Of a DNA stretch of 40,793 nucleotides, positions 19,601 through 26,962 are shown in pieces (within the stretch, counting starts at the first letter, position 1; the number at the start of each line of letters is the position of its first letter). The position numbers and the translations under genes were made by a program. The DNA is from Isotricha intestinalis (lineage: Eukaryota; Ciliophora; Litostomatea; Vestibuliferida; Isotrichidae). The stretch spans positions 1 through 40,793 of the forward strand of contig JAJJLU010003663.1 in NCBI GenBank assembly GCA_023807065.1, in the 5' to 3' direction. Below the pieces are notes generated by a model. It worked only from the letters and a program-made list of their open reading frames with translations. It ran no database searches and was not told the DNA's origin.

Positions 19601-21163
19601 TAAAGAAAAATAATATTGATGAACATCTCTTTCTTCATAAGGAAAAAAACTCATCATAATAGGAGGAACAATAGTATTATATAAAGTTATTACAAAAATC
19701 ATGAAATCAAAATATAATTTAAATTTAGATTTAGGATTTATATAAAAAGAATAATCTAATTCATTATCAGATTCTTCATCACTTAAAGAATCATAAACTA
19801 ATTTATTTACTCTTATTAAATGCCTATAATAAATTTCTTTTATTTGATTTATATTCATTCTATTTTTGTTAATTTCATTTTCATCTCTTTTTTCTGAAGA
19901 AAAAGTTTTTTTTTCACTCATTAATACTAAAGATTCTTTTGAATTCAAATTCTCATTATTATTATTTACTTTACTATTATTTAAAATATTATCTTTAAGA
20001 GATTTAATAGAAATTATATTTTTTTTTGATGAATTATTTGATTTTTGAGTAAAAGTTTTTTTAGGAGAACATAATAATTTACCTTTAATTTTATCACAAT
20101 ATTTAGAAAATTCCTGATATTGAGTAGAAGTCAAATTCAAAATATTTCTAATATCATTTTTATCATATTTTTTATTATAAGTCATTTCATTATCAGATAA
20201 TCTTGAAGAAGATTGTAATCCATTTTGAGTATTAGGAATATAAGTTTTAAATTTTTTAAAACTTGAAGAATCTTTACTAATTGTTGAATTAAATAATCTT
20301 TTAGAATCATTACAATATATTTTTCTAAGATTATCAAAGATATTTTCTTTGTTTATGGTTTCAGTTTTTTCTCTTTGTTTTTTTCTATATAATATATTAT
20401 TTTTTATATTATTTCCTTTATTTCTATAATTTGTTAATAAATTATCAGAATATTTAGGAGAAGCTTTTCTTATGTTTCTTTTTAAAGTTAATTCTCTTTC
20501 GTTTTGAAAATCAATATATGAAGAAGTTTGAGATTCTGAAAAAGTGTTTTTTTGTTTTAAAGGAGAATTAATAAAAAAATTATTAGAAATATTAGCTCCA
20601 AAAGTTTTTTGTTCATTTAAATTATTTTCGCTCTTTTTTTTATTTTTTTTACTAGATTCATTATCTTGTTTTTCAATATTTTTTTTAAATTTATTTGATA
20701 AAGGAGAACCACTATATTGTTTATTATAAAATTTATTATTATTTTGATAAAAATTTAAATTTGAAGGATGAGATAATTTTTTTTTTTCTTTAAAGTTATT
20801 TAATCCTATTAAATTATTATTATTTATATTATCATCATTATTTAAGGTATATAATTGTTCATTTAAAGGATATTTTGAAATTAATCTTTGAAAAGATTCT
20901 TCTTCTTTTATTTGATTTTTTTTTATTTTTTCTATTTCTTCTAATTCTTCATTAATATTAAAAAATTTTGTGTCATTTACTTTATTAACTAAAGCATTTG
21001 ATATAAAATTTTGTAAATTTAATGCTATATTATTTAAAGATTCTTTTTTTTGATTTTTAGATTCCTTTTTTCCTAAGCTTTTTAATCTTTTGATTCCTTG
21101 TAATATTTGGTTTTCTAAATGCTTATTTTTTGAAATTAAATTTGAACTTGGAGAATATGCCAT
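16673..21163 (-). CDS. Cyclic-nucleotide-gated/EAG-type K+ channel
   Basis: A 1496-residue protein. A long Ser/Asn/Lys-rich N-terminus (residues 1-470) precedes six membrane segments (about 476-745). S4 is weakly charged (LIKIFKIYRNNEFYNKYKR). The pore carries the K+ selectivity filter TVGYGD (about 697-702). A C-linker with IARFLRYRLTHVERDKNEII follows, then a cyclic-nucleotide-binding-type fold starting at VNEGDYLEEIVFVKKGSLSL (about 840). The fold is split by an Asn-rich insertion of about 80 residues before HFGDILMFLNRRSPLSMKV (about 945). In true cAMP/cGMP binders the cassette reads FGE...R-(T/A)-A; here the acidic residue is Asp and the R-x-A element is RSP, so ligand binding is doubtful, as in EAG/hERG channels. 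The C-terminal 500 residues are low-complexity with no domain I recognise. Ciliates have many such channels for membrane excitability. Confidence 0.9.
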   Translation of the reverse strand: MAYSPSSNLISKNKHLENQILQGIKRLKSLGKKESKNQKKESLNNIALNLQNFISNALVNKVNDTKFFNINEELEEIEKIKKNQIKEEESFQRLISKYPLNEQLYTLNNDDNINNNNLIGLNNFKEKKKLSHPSNLNFYQNNNKFYNKQYSGSPLSNKFKKNIEKQDNESSKKNKKKSENNLNEQKTFGANISNNFFINSPLKQKNTFSESQTSSYIDFQNERELTLKRNIRKASPKYSDNLLTNYRNKGNNIKNNILYRKKQREKTETINKENIFDNLRKIYCNDSKRLFNSTISKDSSSFKKFKTYIPNTQNGLQSSSRLSDNEMTYNKKYDKNDIRNILNLTSTQYQEFSKYCDKIKGKLLCSPKKTFTQKSNNSSKKNIISIKSLKDNILNNSKVNNNNENLNSKESLVLMSEKKTFSSEKRDENEINKNRMNINQIKEIYYRHLIRVNKLVYDSLSDEESDNELDYSFYINPKSKFKLYFDFMIFVITLYNTIVPPIMMSFFPYEERDVHQYYFSLNIIGDVFYISDLILGFLTAYYDIEEHFINKKSQITLNYLMSWFIIDLICAFPYTTFFAILNNFRSSHFKTQEDEYQVIFLLQLLPLIKIFKIYRNNEFYNKYKRFLFQYTILFQWYNTINLLMLFFIYAHILACVFVFLSYLDNPSWISTYNLQNSSKVEIYVTSFYYVFATVFTVGYGDIVSVNIYERFFNLILLVVGIMAYTYSISILSNYVKSVDHKTEDYNNKMTTLKQIKVTHEKMPKQLFEKIARFLRYRLTHVERDKNEIIDNLPIGLRTKLIIEMYKPIIDNFVFFKTYNSSDFILRVILAFRPILSMKNEKLVNEGDYLEEIVFVKKGSLSLELPLPILLDEKEIDDINSRHLFRLTTEHNKHKIIDFNEDLIKQTTMNFVKGKGLIINNNNNMKNMNKLNQQYVKIIEIRKNEHFGDILMFLNRRSPLSMKVKSKIAELYLLNKTEAVEISMSFPNIWEHIIKKSLFNMEQIERLINKTLKFFFKQNNTKQKKGSYYQKDISKKNIFVNCKDLYSSLSFEDCSLKTIPTVTENDNESSSNKNEKEKEKVKIKKKKKISSNFSNYSVCDSQTSNSIYSNIENSKRSLSSKNLYFIKEVNSDEEKGSQILKRKRRKSTKDNITERENISAKKPTEGSKDYSDSDSNNFDSSSSRFKSDYDVKTLKTNEENKYFDFSTFSSHCNTIVYPKEEINNEELPFENNNINIIFDKQYNNNFFNGIVPKDSFIDFHGPPQLKNVQDSNSLRKSKKKNIISILSNLSTSRFNFQINSSNLKKKIKLKIIQNDSFSIIIQDKISKLINQNFIQSNTTNISKEEKDKKDNKNNPVSNSLITSSNSLPDVKGKKTNEKRFSKTILKSRQSVFFSDKKLINQNEVKSNNKLFSSGKLTLIGNNITSSSLALNNPKEFYINYFNKVVSNVDSNDKNFVSSRLKEIEKIIHNGQKDKRVTTSPFELNDKNNIIEKNENKN

Positions 21164-21406
21164 TTTTTTATTTTTTGAAAAACATTAATCAAATTCTTTT
21201 AGAAACTTTTTTATTTTTTTATATATTAAATTTTCTTTTTATGGTATTTTCATTTTTTTAAAAATAAATCTTATTTCAAAAACTTATTTTATATTCGAAT
21301 TTTTTTTATTATTTAAATTTAAAAATCTAACGCAAAAAAAGGTTTTAATGAATTAAAAATATAAAATTAAAACTAATTTTTTTTAATTAAAAAAATAATT
21401 TTTTAT

Positions 21407-22438
21407 TTAAGATTCTAAAGTATTATTTTCCTTATCATCATCCTTATTTTTAGTTTGATCGATATTCTCTTCATTATTATTTTTATCATTATTTTCATTA
21501 TTATTTTCAATAACTTCATGAATATTAATAGAAGGATTTTCAATTTCTTCCATTTGAATTCCAGAGCCAACTTGTTTTATTTCTGAACTATTTAAATCCA
21601 TATTATAATATATTTCCTTTAAATATGTCTTCATTTCTAGATTTGAATCAATAATACTTATGTAACAACATTTAAAAGCATTTAAATGTAAAAATTCTTC
21701 AAAATCTATTATTCCTTCATATTTAGGAAATACTCTATATCCGAATAAATTTTTAATTATATAACCAGAAATTATTCCTATTACATTTCCAAAGAAAGTT
21801 CTATTTGGAGTAAAAATAGAAAGAAATAATAAAATATAATATTGTGAATATCTTGTTTTAATAGAAACAATATTTAGAATTTTAATTACTTTATTTTTAT
21901 TTTTTTCAAAAATATTAATATAAGTATATAAAGCAAAAAGTAAAGAAGACATTCCACATTCATATATAAAATCATGCTCATATCTTAAATTAAATAATAA
22001 TGCAGTTAATTTATAGATTAAAAGAACCATAAAAAATAAAAAAGAAGTAGTAATTATCATTAATAAAATTAAACTAAACGTTAATAAAGTTCCTATTATT
22101 TTTTCTATGAATTTACATAAATAAAAAGTAATCACAATTTCAACAAAAAAATGACAAATTCCATAATGCATGAAATGATGAGTTATAAATCTATATAATT
22201 GATATTTATTTAAAATTGGATATAAACTAATTGAAAAATAGGAGATTCTAATATAATAATATTTCCAATATAAATATAATGATAAATTTAAACTAAATAA
22301 AAACATGAAATTAAGATAAATTATGTTAGTTTTAATTTTTTTTCGATTTTTATTTCTTCTTTGATTATTTTGTTGATTTATATTTTCATTTTGTTCGATA
22401 TTCACATTTTGAGATTCATTTTCATTATTTGAATTCAT
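21407..22438 (-). CDS. Rhomboid-family membrane protein (RHBDL4-like), probably inactive
   Basis: A 343-residue protein with an Asn/Gln-rich N-terminus, about six membrane helices (residues 38-232) and an acidic, Asn-rich C-terminus. Rhomboid features are visible. The L1-TM2 region reads YRFITHHFMHYGICHFFVEI, with a Glu-x-x-x-GT at IEKIIGTLLT. The TM4 serine motif GMS is at residues 162-164 (ECGMSSLLFALYTYI). The TM6 motif is FGNVIGIISG (216-225), where active rhomboids have GHxxGxxxG: the catalytic His is Asn218. The spacing and the FTPNRTFFGN context resemble RHBDD1/RHBDL4 (FSPGTSFAGH in animals). A kept Ser with a lost His implies a pseudoprotease that could bind ER membrane clients, as iRhoms and Derlins do; that role is inference. 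A Derlin identity was considered but the GxS motif argues for rhomboid. Confidence 0.75.
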   Translation of the reverse strand: MNSNNENESQNVNIEQNENINQQNNQRRNKNRKKIKTNIIYLNFMFLFSLNLSLYLYWKYYYIRISYFSISLYPILNKYQLYRFITHHFMHYGICHFFVEIVITFYLCKFIEKIIGTLLTFSLILLMIITTSFLFFMVLLIYKLTALLFNLRYEHDFIYECGMSSLLFALYTYINIFEKNKNKVIKILNIVSIKTRYSQYYILLFLSIFTPNRTFFGNVIGIISGYIIKNLFGYRVFPKYEGIIDFEEFLHLNAFKCCYISIIDSNLEMKTYLKEIYYNMDLNSSEIKQVGSGIQMEEIENPSINIHEVIENNNENNDKNNNEENIDQTKNKDDDKENNTLES

Positions 22439-22785
22439 ATTTAATTATTAAAAATAGATTTATACAAATTAACTATTATATATAATAAAAAAATAAAAGA
22501 ATTATATTATTTATATAAAGTATTTATAAATAATAAATGTAATTAAATATTAAGTGGATAAATTCAATGTATTTATTTAACAAAAATCCACCATATGATA
22601 AATAATTATATTAAATATCAATCTTATAATCATACTTTATATGAATATAATATTTTTGTCAAATATTTACATATTTAATTATTTAGATTTCTCATATAAT
22701 TTCTTACATCTATTATTCCTTAATGAAAAATCTTTATCTTCTATTTTATCACCATATATTTTTTTAACAATTATCATTTTTGTCA
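22439..22785. other. Intergenic, with a doubtful 35-codon minus-strand ORF
   Basis: A/T-rich spacer between two minus-strand genes, so it should carry the 3' end of the IQ gene and the region beyond the rhomboid start. A 35-codon ORF (22679-22786, minus) begins at an ATG overlapping the IQ gene stop (TAATG) and encodes a charged peptide. No homology is visible and I do not call it. Confidence 0.45.
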
Positions 22786-23799
22786 TTAATCAAGAAATTC
22801 AACATCATTTCTAAAAGAAACTTTCTTAATTTTATTTTTTTCATTTTTATTTTTTTTTTTTCTATGTTTTAAAATAGAATGTAAAACAGTTTTTTTATTT
22901 TTATTAATATTATTTGCTCGATTATAAAAAGATATATATTCACTTTGATTTTTTTCCATTTCTTTTGAAATATCAGTCTTAGAACTTAATGATGAAGTAT
23001 CAAAACTTAATTTTCTATGTTGTTTTAACACAAAAAGTTCTTCCCATACTTTAGGTTCTTTAAAATTTGATTTTATAATTGGAGATCTTTGTTTCAACCG
23101 TTTAAATATCATAAAAGAATTAATTATATTAAAAAAATTTCCCTTAGAATCATTTATAATAGAATATCTTGGGTCAATAATTTTTTCATTATTTACAATA
23201 AAATTTACAGTTAGTCTTTTTTTAAATAATTTATTTTTTTTTAATGGAATATAATAGCACTTTAAATATTTGCTGTAACTAAATTTTAAAAATAAATTTG
23301 GTTTATATAATTGAATTGCAAGTTCCATATTCTTATTATTTATTTTTTCATAAAATTTTTCTTTTGAAGTTGAAAGTATACAAATACTATTAAGTAAATC
23401 TTTTGGAAAGTCATATAAAAATAAAGCATCGTTTTTTAACAAAGATTTAAAATGTTTTTGAATAAAATAATTTTTTAAATTTTTTTGAATTAATAAAGCT
23501 GCTTTTTCTCTATTGAAAAGTAAATTGCTTATTAAAAAATAGGATTTTAAGTGCTTTTCTATTATATATTTTCTAAAATTTCTTTGAATTAATATTGAAG
23601 AGGTTTTTCTTTTTTGAATTATAGTTTTTATAATTTCAAATTTTTTATTTTCTTCATTTGATTCAATGAAATCTAGTTCATTGGTGGAATTTTTTCTTAA
23701 TAAAAATGATTTTGAAGGAAGAAAAATTGGATTTTTAATTCTTATATTTTTTTTATTTTCAAAAGAAAATTGATGTGTTTCTAATATATCTATTAGCAT
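22786..23799 (-). CDS. IQ-motif protein with a possible AMPK-beta-type carbohydrate-binding (E-set) domain
   Basis: A 337-residue protein. Two IQ-type calmodulin-binding helices are visible: SSILIQRNFRKYIIEKHLKS (residues about 67-86) and AALLIQKNLKNYFIQKHFKS (about 100-119). Residues about 168-240 read FLKFSYSKYLKCYYIPL, then LTVNFIVNNEKIIDPRYSII, then NDSKGNFFNII. The hydrophobic-Lys-Phe-Ile-Val-x-(D/N)-x-x-x-x-DP pattern ending in D-x-x-G-N-x-x-N-x-I is the hallmark order of AMPK-beta-type glycogen-binding E-set domains, though the canonical Trp residues are missing. The C-terminus is Lys-rich. Ca2+/calmodulin binding is well supported; carbohydrate binding is a hypothesis. Its start lies 873 bases from the divergent B-box gene. 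Confidence 0.6.
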   Translation of the reverse strand: MLIDILETHQFSFENKKNIRIKNPIFLPSKSFLLRKNSTNELDFIESNEENKKFEIIKTIIQKRKTSSILIQRNFRKYIIEKHLKSYFLISNLLFNREKAALLIQKNLKNYFIQKHFKSLLKNDALFLYDFPKDLLNSICILSTSKEKFYEKINNKNMELAIQLYKPNLFLKFSYSKYLKCYYIPLKKNKLFKKRLTVNFIVNNEKIIDPRYSIINDSKGNFFNIINSFMIFKRLKQRSPIIKSNFKEPKVWEELFVLKQHRKLSFDTSSLSSKTDISKEMEKNQSEYISFYNRANNINKNKKTVLHSILKHRKKKNKNEKNKIKKVSFRNDVEFLD

Positions 23800-24672
23800 T
23801 TTTTAATTAAATGATTTTTGATAAATCAAAATTAATTAAATACAATTTGTTTCACTTTTTTTTTTTATTCAAAAAACTGTGTATTCTAAATATAATTTTT
23901 TTTTAAAAATTCAAGAAAAAATAAAAATAATAATAAAAATAATTTAAAATGAGAGCAAATAATTTTATATAGAAGGATACTATAAAAATTATAAATATCA
24001 TTTTTATTCGAATTATATGTCTATTTCACCAATTATATTTATAAATGGAATGTTTTTCTTTTTAGAAAAATTATCTTATGAATTATTAAAGCAAATGATA
24101 GATTAAAACAATTAATTATTTTAATATGAATATTGAGGATAATGTTAGACAAATAAAAAAAATACTTTTAATATAAGATTAATTGTTTGAATTAAAAGGA
24201 AATATAAATTAATTGAAAAATAGAAAAGATGAATTAATTATAAATTAAAAAAGTAAATGAATGGATAAATAAAGATTTTAAATAGATTAGAAGAAAATTC
24301 TAAGATTTCTTAATTAAAGTACTCCAATAATTTATGAAAATTTAATTTCTTTTATTAAGAAATAAGAAATATTCAAATAATACCTAAAAATTTTCAAAAA
24401 ATTACTGTAATTCTAATATTAAAGTTTAAAAAATAAAGATAAATTCATTGTTTTAAATATTATAGAACTTTTAACTGGTGTAATTATCTGATAATTATTC
24501 AAAGAATAAATCCACCTCTAAAAATATTATTTTTTAATAATATAATTTATTATGAATTAAAAAAGAGGAAATAATATAATTTAATTAAATTACTATAAAA
24601 ATAATATATAATAAATAACATAATTTTAGGAAAAAAAAAACATAAAAAAGAAAAATTTAAGTTAATAAAAAA
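23800..24672. other. Divergent spacer with a possible plus-strand gene relic
   Basis: Lies between the starts of the IQ (-) and B-box (+) genes. On the plus strand, 23970-24104 is open and reads a protein-like segment containing NYMSISPIIFINGMFFFLEK. The stretch 24126-24540 reads on with a stop about every eighth codon, mostly TAA. No family is recognised. It could be a decayed gene or chance reading in DNA where TAA is expected often. Confidence 0.3.
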
Positions 24673-25923
24673 ATGGAATCTCCTTTACTAGATTTAGAAA
24701 ATACAAACATTCAATCACAGCAATTATGTAATAGATGTAGAGTAAAAAAAGGAGAATATTTTTGTAATGAATGTAATCCCTTTAATATTTTTTGTTCAAA
24801 TTGTGATACATTTATTCATTCTCTTCCATCAAAAAGGAATCATCAAAGAGAATTAATACCTCAAAAAATAATATATAATGAAACAAATCAAAATGAATCT
24901 ACTCTTCCTTTTTCAAATAGATCAATTCAAAGTAATTTAAATTCTAATTCTCAATTTATTTCTCAAAATCCAACTTATATTTATGAAAATAATTTAAATA
25001 ATTTAAATAATAAAAATGACTCTAATGAATTTATTAATGATATTAAAAAAGTATATGAAGGAGAAAAGGAAGAATTATATAATAAAAATTTTATTCTTCA
25101 AAAACAATTAAATGATACTCAAAAAAAGTACGAAAGCCAAATATCAGATTTGAAAAATACAATAAATGAATTAAATGCTAAGAATGCAATGGAAACAAAA
25201 AACTTAATTGAAAATCATGAAATAGAATTAAAGAGAATAGTAAATGAAAAAGATAATCAAATTAATTATTTATATAATCATAATTTTGAATTAGAAAAAG
25301 CAAATGATGAATTAGTAACAAAAGTAAATAAATATTCAGAATTAATGAATAAAAACAAAGTTGGCTTTAATGATAAAATGAATAATTACGAAAATACAAT
25401 TTTTTCTCTTCAAAAAGATAATGATGATATGAAAGATTTTTATGAAAAAAAAATAAATTTTTTTACACAGAATTTTTCAACTGAAAAAAATAAAATAATA
25501 AATTCATATGAAGATACTCTTGAAAAGTTAAATAATAATTACAATGATTCAAAAGAAAAATATAATAATATTATTAAACAAAGAGATGATGAAATAAAAG
25601 ATTTAATAAAACAACATAGAAATGAAACAGATAAGTTAAATTTTACTATTTTTGAATTACAAAAGCAATTAGAAGAAATGAGACAAGATCAAGAAAATTT
25701 AATGAAGTTAAATTCAAAACAAAAAATTGAAATTGATTCTTTAAATGAAAATTTAGAAATGGCTAAAAAAGAAATTAAATTTCATGTTAAAGAAAAAAAA
25801 AAAATGGAAGAAAATAATGAAAATTTCAAAAAAGAATTTAATAAAGTTAAAAATGAAAATGAAAAAATGAGAAGATTATCTTATGGTAAATTTCAAAGAA
25901 GTAAAACAAGTATAAATAAATAA
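24673..25923 (+). CDS. B-box-type zinc-binding protein with long coiled coil
   Basis: A 416-residue protein. Residues about 19-60 hold a B-box-like zinc site: CNRCRVKKGEYFCNEC, then FCSNCDTFIHS, then RNHQRE, giving paired Cys-x2-Cys/Cys-x2-Cys ligands followed by Asp/His and a closing His. A Ser/Asn-rich linker leads to a continuous coiled coil from about residue 115 to 405, rich in Lys, Glu and Asn with regular Leu/Ile spacing. Zinc-binding B-box plus coiled coil without a RING finger is a layout common in ciliate proteins of unknown job; scaffolding at cytoskeletal structures is a guess. The start follows an A-run leader. It is followed on the same strand by the membrane protein gene 88 bases downstream. 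Confidence 0.75.
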   Translation: MESPLLDLENTNIQSQQLCNRCRVKKGEYFCNECNPFNIFCSNCDTFIHSLPSKRNHQRELIPQKIIYNETNQNESTLPFSNRSIQSNLNSNSQFISQNPTYIYENNLNNLNNKNDSNEFINDIKKVYEGEKEELYNKNFILQKQLNDTQKKYESQISDLKNTINELNAKNAMETKNLIENHEIELKRIVNEKDNQINYLYNHNFELEKANDELVTKVNKYSELMNKNKVGFNDKMNNYENTIFSLQKDNDDMKDFYEKKINFFTQNFSTEKNKIINSYEDTLEKLNNNYNDSKEKYNNIIKQRDDEIKDLIKQHRNETDKLNFTIFELQKQLEEMRQDQENLMKLNSKQKIEIDSLNENLEMAKKEIKFHVKEKKKMEENNENFKKEFNKVKNENEKMRRLSYGKFQRSKTSINK

Positions 25924-26011
25924 AACTTTTTTTTTTTAAAATTATTTAATTTTTTTTTTAAATTTAAAAAAAGAAAAATAAAAGTTTTTACTTATTTTTT
26001 ATAAATCAAAA

Positions 26012-26786
26012 ATGGAAAATTCACTTTTAAATATATATGAAAAAAATAAAAATAGTAATAAAAAAAAAATTCAATTTTATGATTTTTTAACTTATTGTTT
26101 AAAAAGTGAAATATCAATTCAAGAAGTTCAATCAATATTTTATTGGATAGGATTTTTAGAAATTTTTGTTTTTGTTATATCAATTGGTCTTTTCCTTACT
26201 TCAGCAAAGCAATTTTGGAGAAATTGGTTTTTTATCTTTCATTTTATAAGAGCTTTAATAGGATTTGATATAATAATAAATTTACCTGAGACTTCAGATG
26301 TAATTAATAAACTTGATAATTTTGAAAATTTATCTGTTGAAGAAATTCAAAAAAAAATATTTAATTCTTATTCACAATTAATTACTGATAATAAAGAGAA
26401 AATTAGACAATTATTTACTTTATATTGGATAATTAGTGGAATTGATATCTTTTTTGATATTATTAATTTTATATTGTATTTACATGATTTTGGTAATTAT
26501 AAATATAATTTTAGAAATTCTATGTCTTTATTTATAATAAGTATTTTGTTTAGTAAGTTGAATATATTTTTTAATATTTTTTTTAGTTTGTAATTTTTTC
26601 TTATTAGATTGGTTTATTGCTATTAAATCACATTATCCTCCTGATATTGTTAATTCTATTCATAATTCTGTTTATGGAGAAATAAAATATATAAAAGATT
26701 ACTTATCTAAAAAAAATAAAGAACAAGATAAAAATAAAACTTTAGATGAAAGTAGACAAAAAGTTGAAATTGCAAGTCAATTTTAA
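26012..26786 (+). CDS. Four-helix membrane protein of unknown function (two exons)
   Basis: Exon 1 (26012-26552) and exon 2 (26587-26786) join to 246 residues. Four hydrophobic segments are visible: WIGFLEIFVFVISIGLFLTS (about 48-67), WFFIFHFIRALIGFDIIINL (about 73-92), LYWIISGIDIFFDIINFILY (about 133-152) and MSLFIISILFICNFFLLDWF (about 171-190), the last completed only after splicing. The N-terminus is short and basic; the C-terminal ~55 residues are charged and presumably cytoplasmic. Exon 2 was identified from a clean in-frame run ending VEIASQF at TAA. No family is recognised. Without splicing the protein would end at residue 193 in a helix. Confidence 0.65.
26553..26586 (+). other. 34-nt intron in the membrane protein gene
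   Basis: Begins GTAAGT and ends in a T-run plus TAG, phase 1. An alternative 22-nt intron (26586-26607, GTTTGT...TTAG) also keeps frame, but its donor is weaker. Confidence 0.65.
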
Positions 26787-26962
26787 AAAAAAATTAATTC
26801 TATTTTTCATTAATTAAAATATCTTTTTATAATAATAATAATAATTGAGTTTCAATATATGATAAATTTAATATTGTTTTATTTTTATTTAGAATATATT
26901 AAATATTACATAGTTGATTAATATTATTTTTAATTTTTTCAAAAGAAATAATTTTTTTTATA

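Noticed and set aside
21407..22438. Derlin identity for the membrane protein.
   Set aside because: Derlins lack the GxS motif in TM4; this protein has GMS in an RHBDL4-like context.
22679..22786. 35-codon minus-strand ORF starting at the TAATG overlap with the IQ gene stop.
   Set aside because: Short, no recognisable motif, and stop-start overlap has no known meaning in ciliate genes.
12915..24540. Reading TAA/TAG as glutamine, as in Tetrahymena, makes several gene-free stretches look like long proteins.
   Set aside because: All intact genes use CAA/CAG for Gln and end cleanly at TAA or TAG. In DNA this A/T-rich a stop every ten or so codons is expected, and C-to-T decay of CAA in pseudogenes explains Gln-like positions. 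Frameshifts and TGA codons are present too.
26586..26607. Alternative 22-nt intron in the four-helix membrane protein gene.
   Set aside because: It keeps frame, but its GTTTGT donor is weaker than GTAAGT at 26553, which also gives a better membrane helix.
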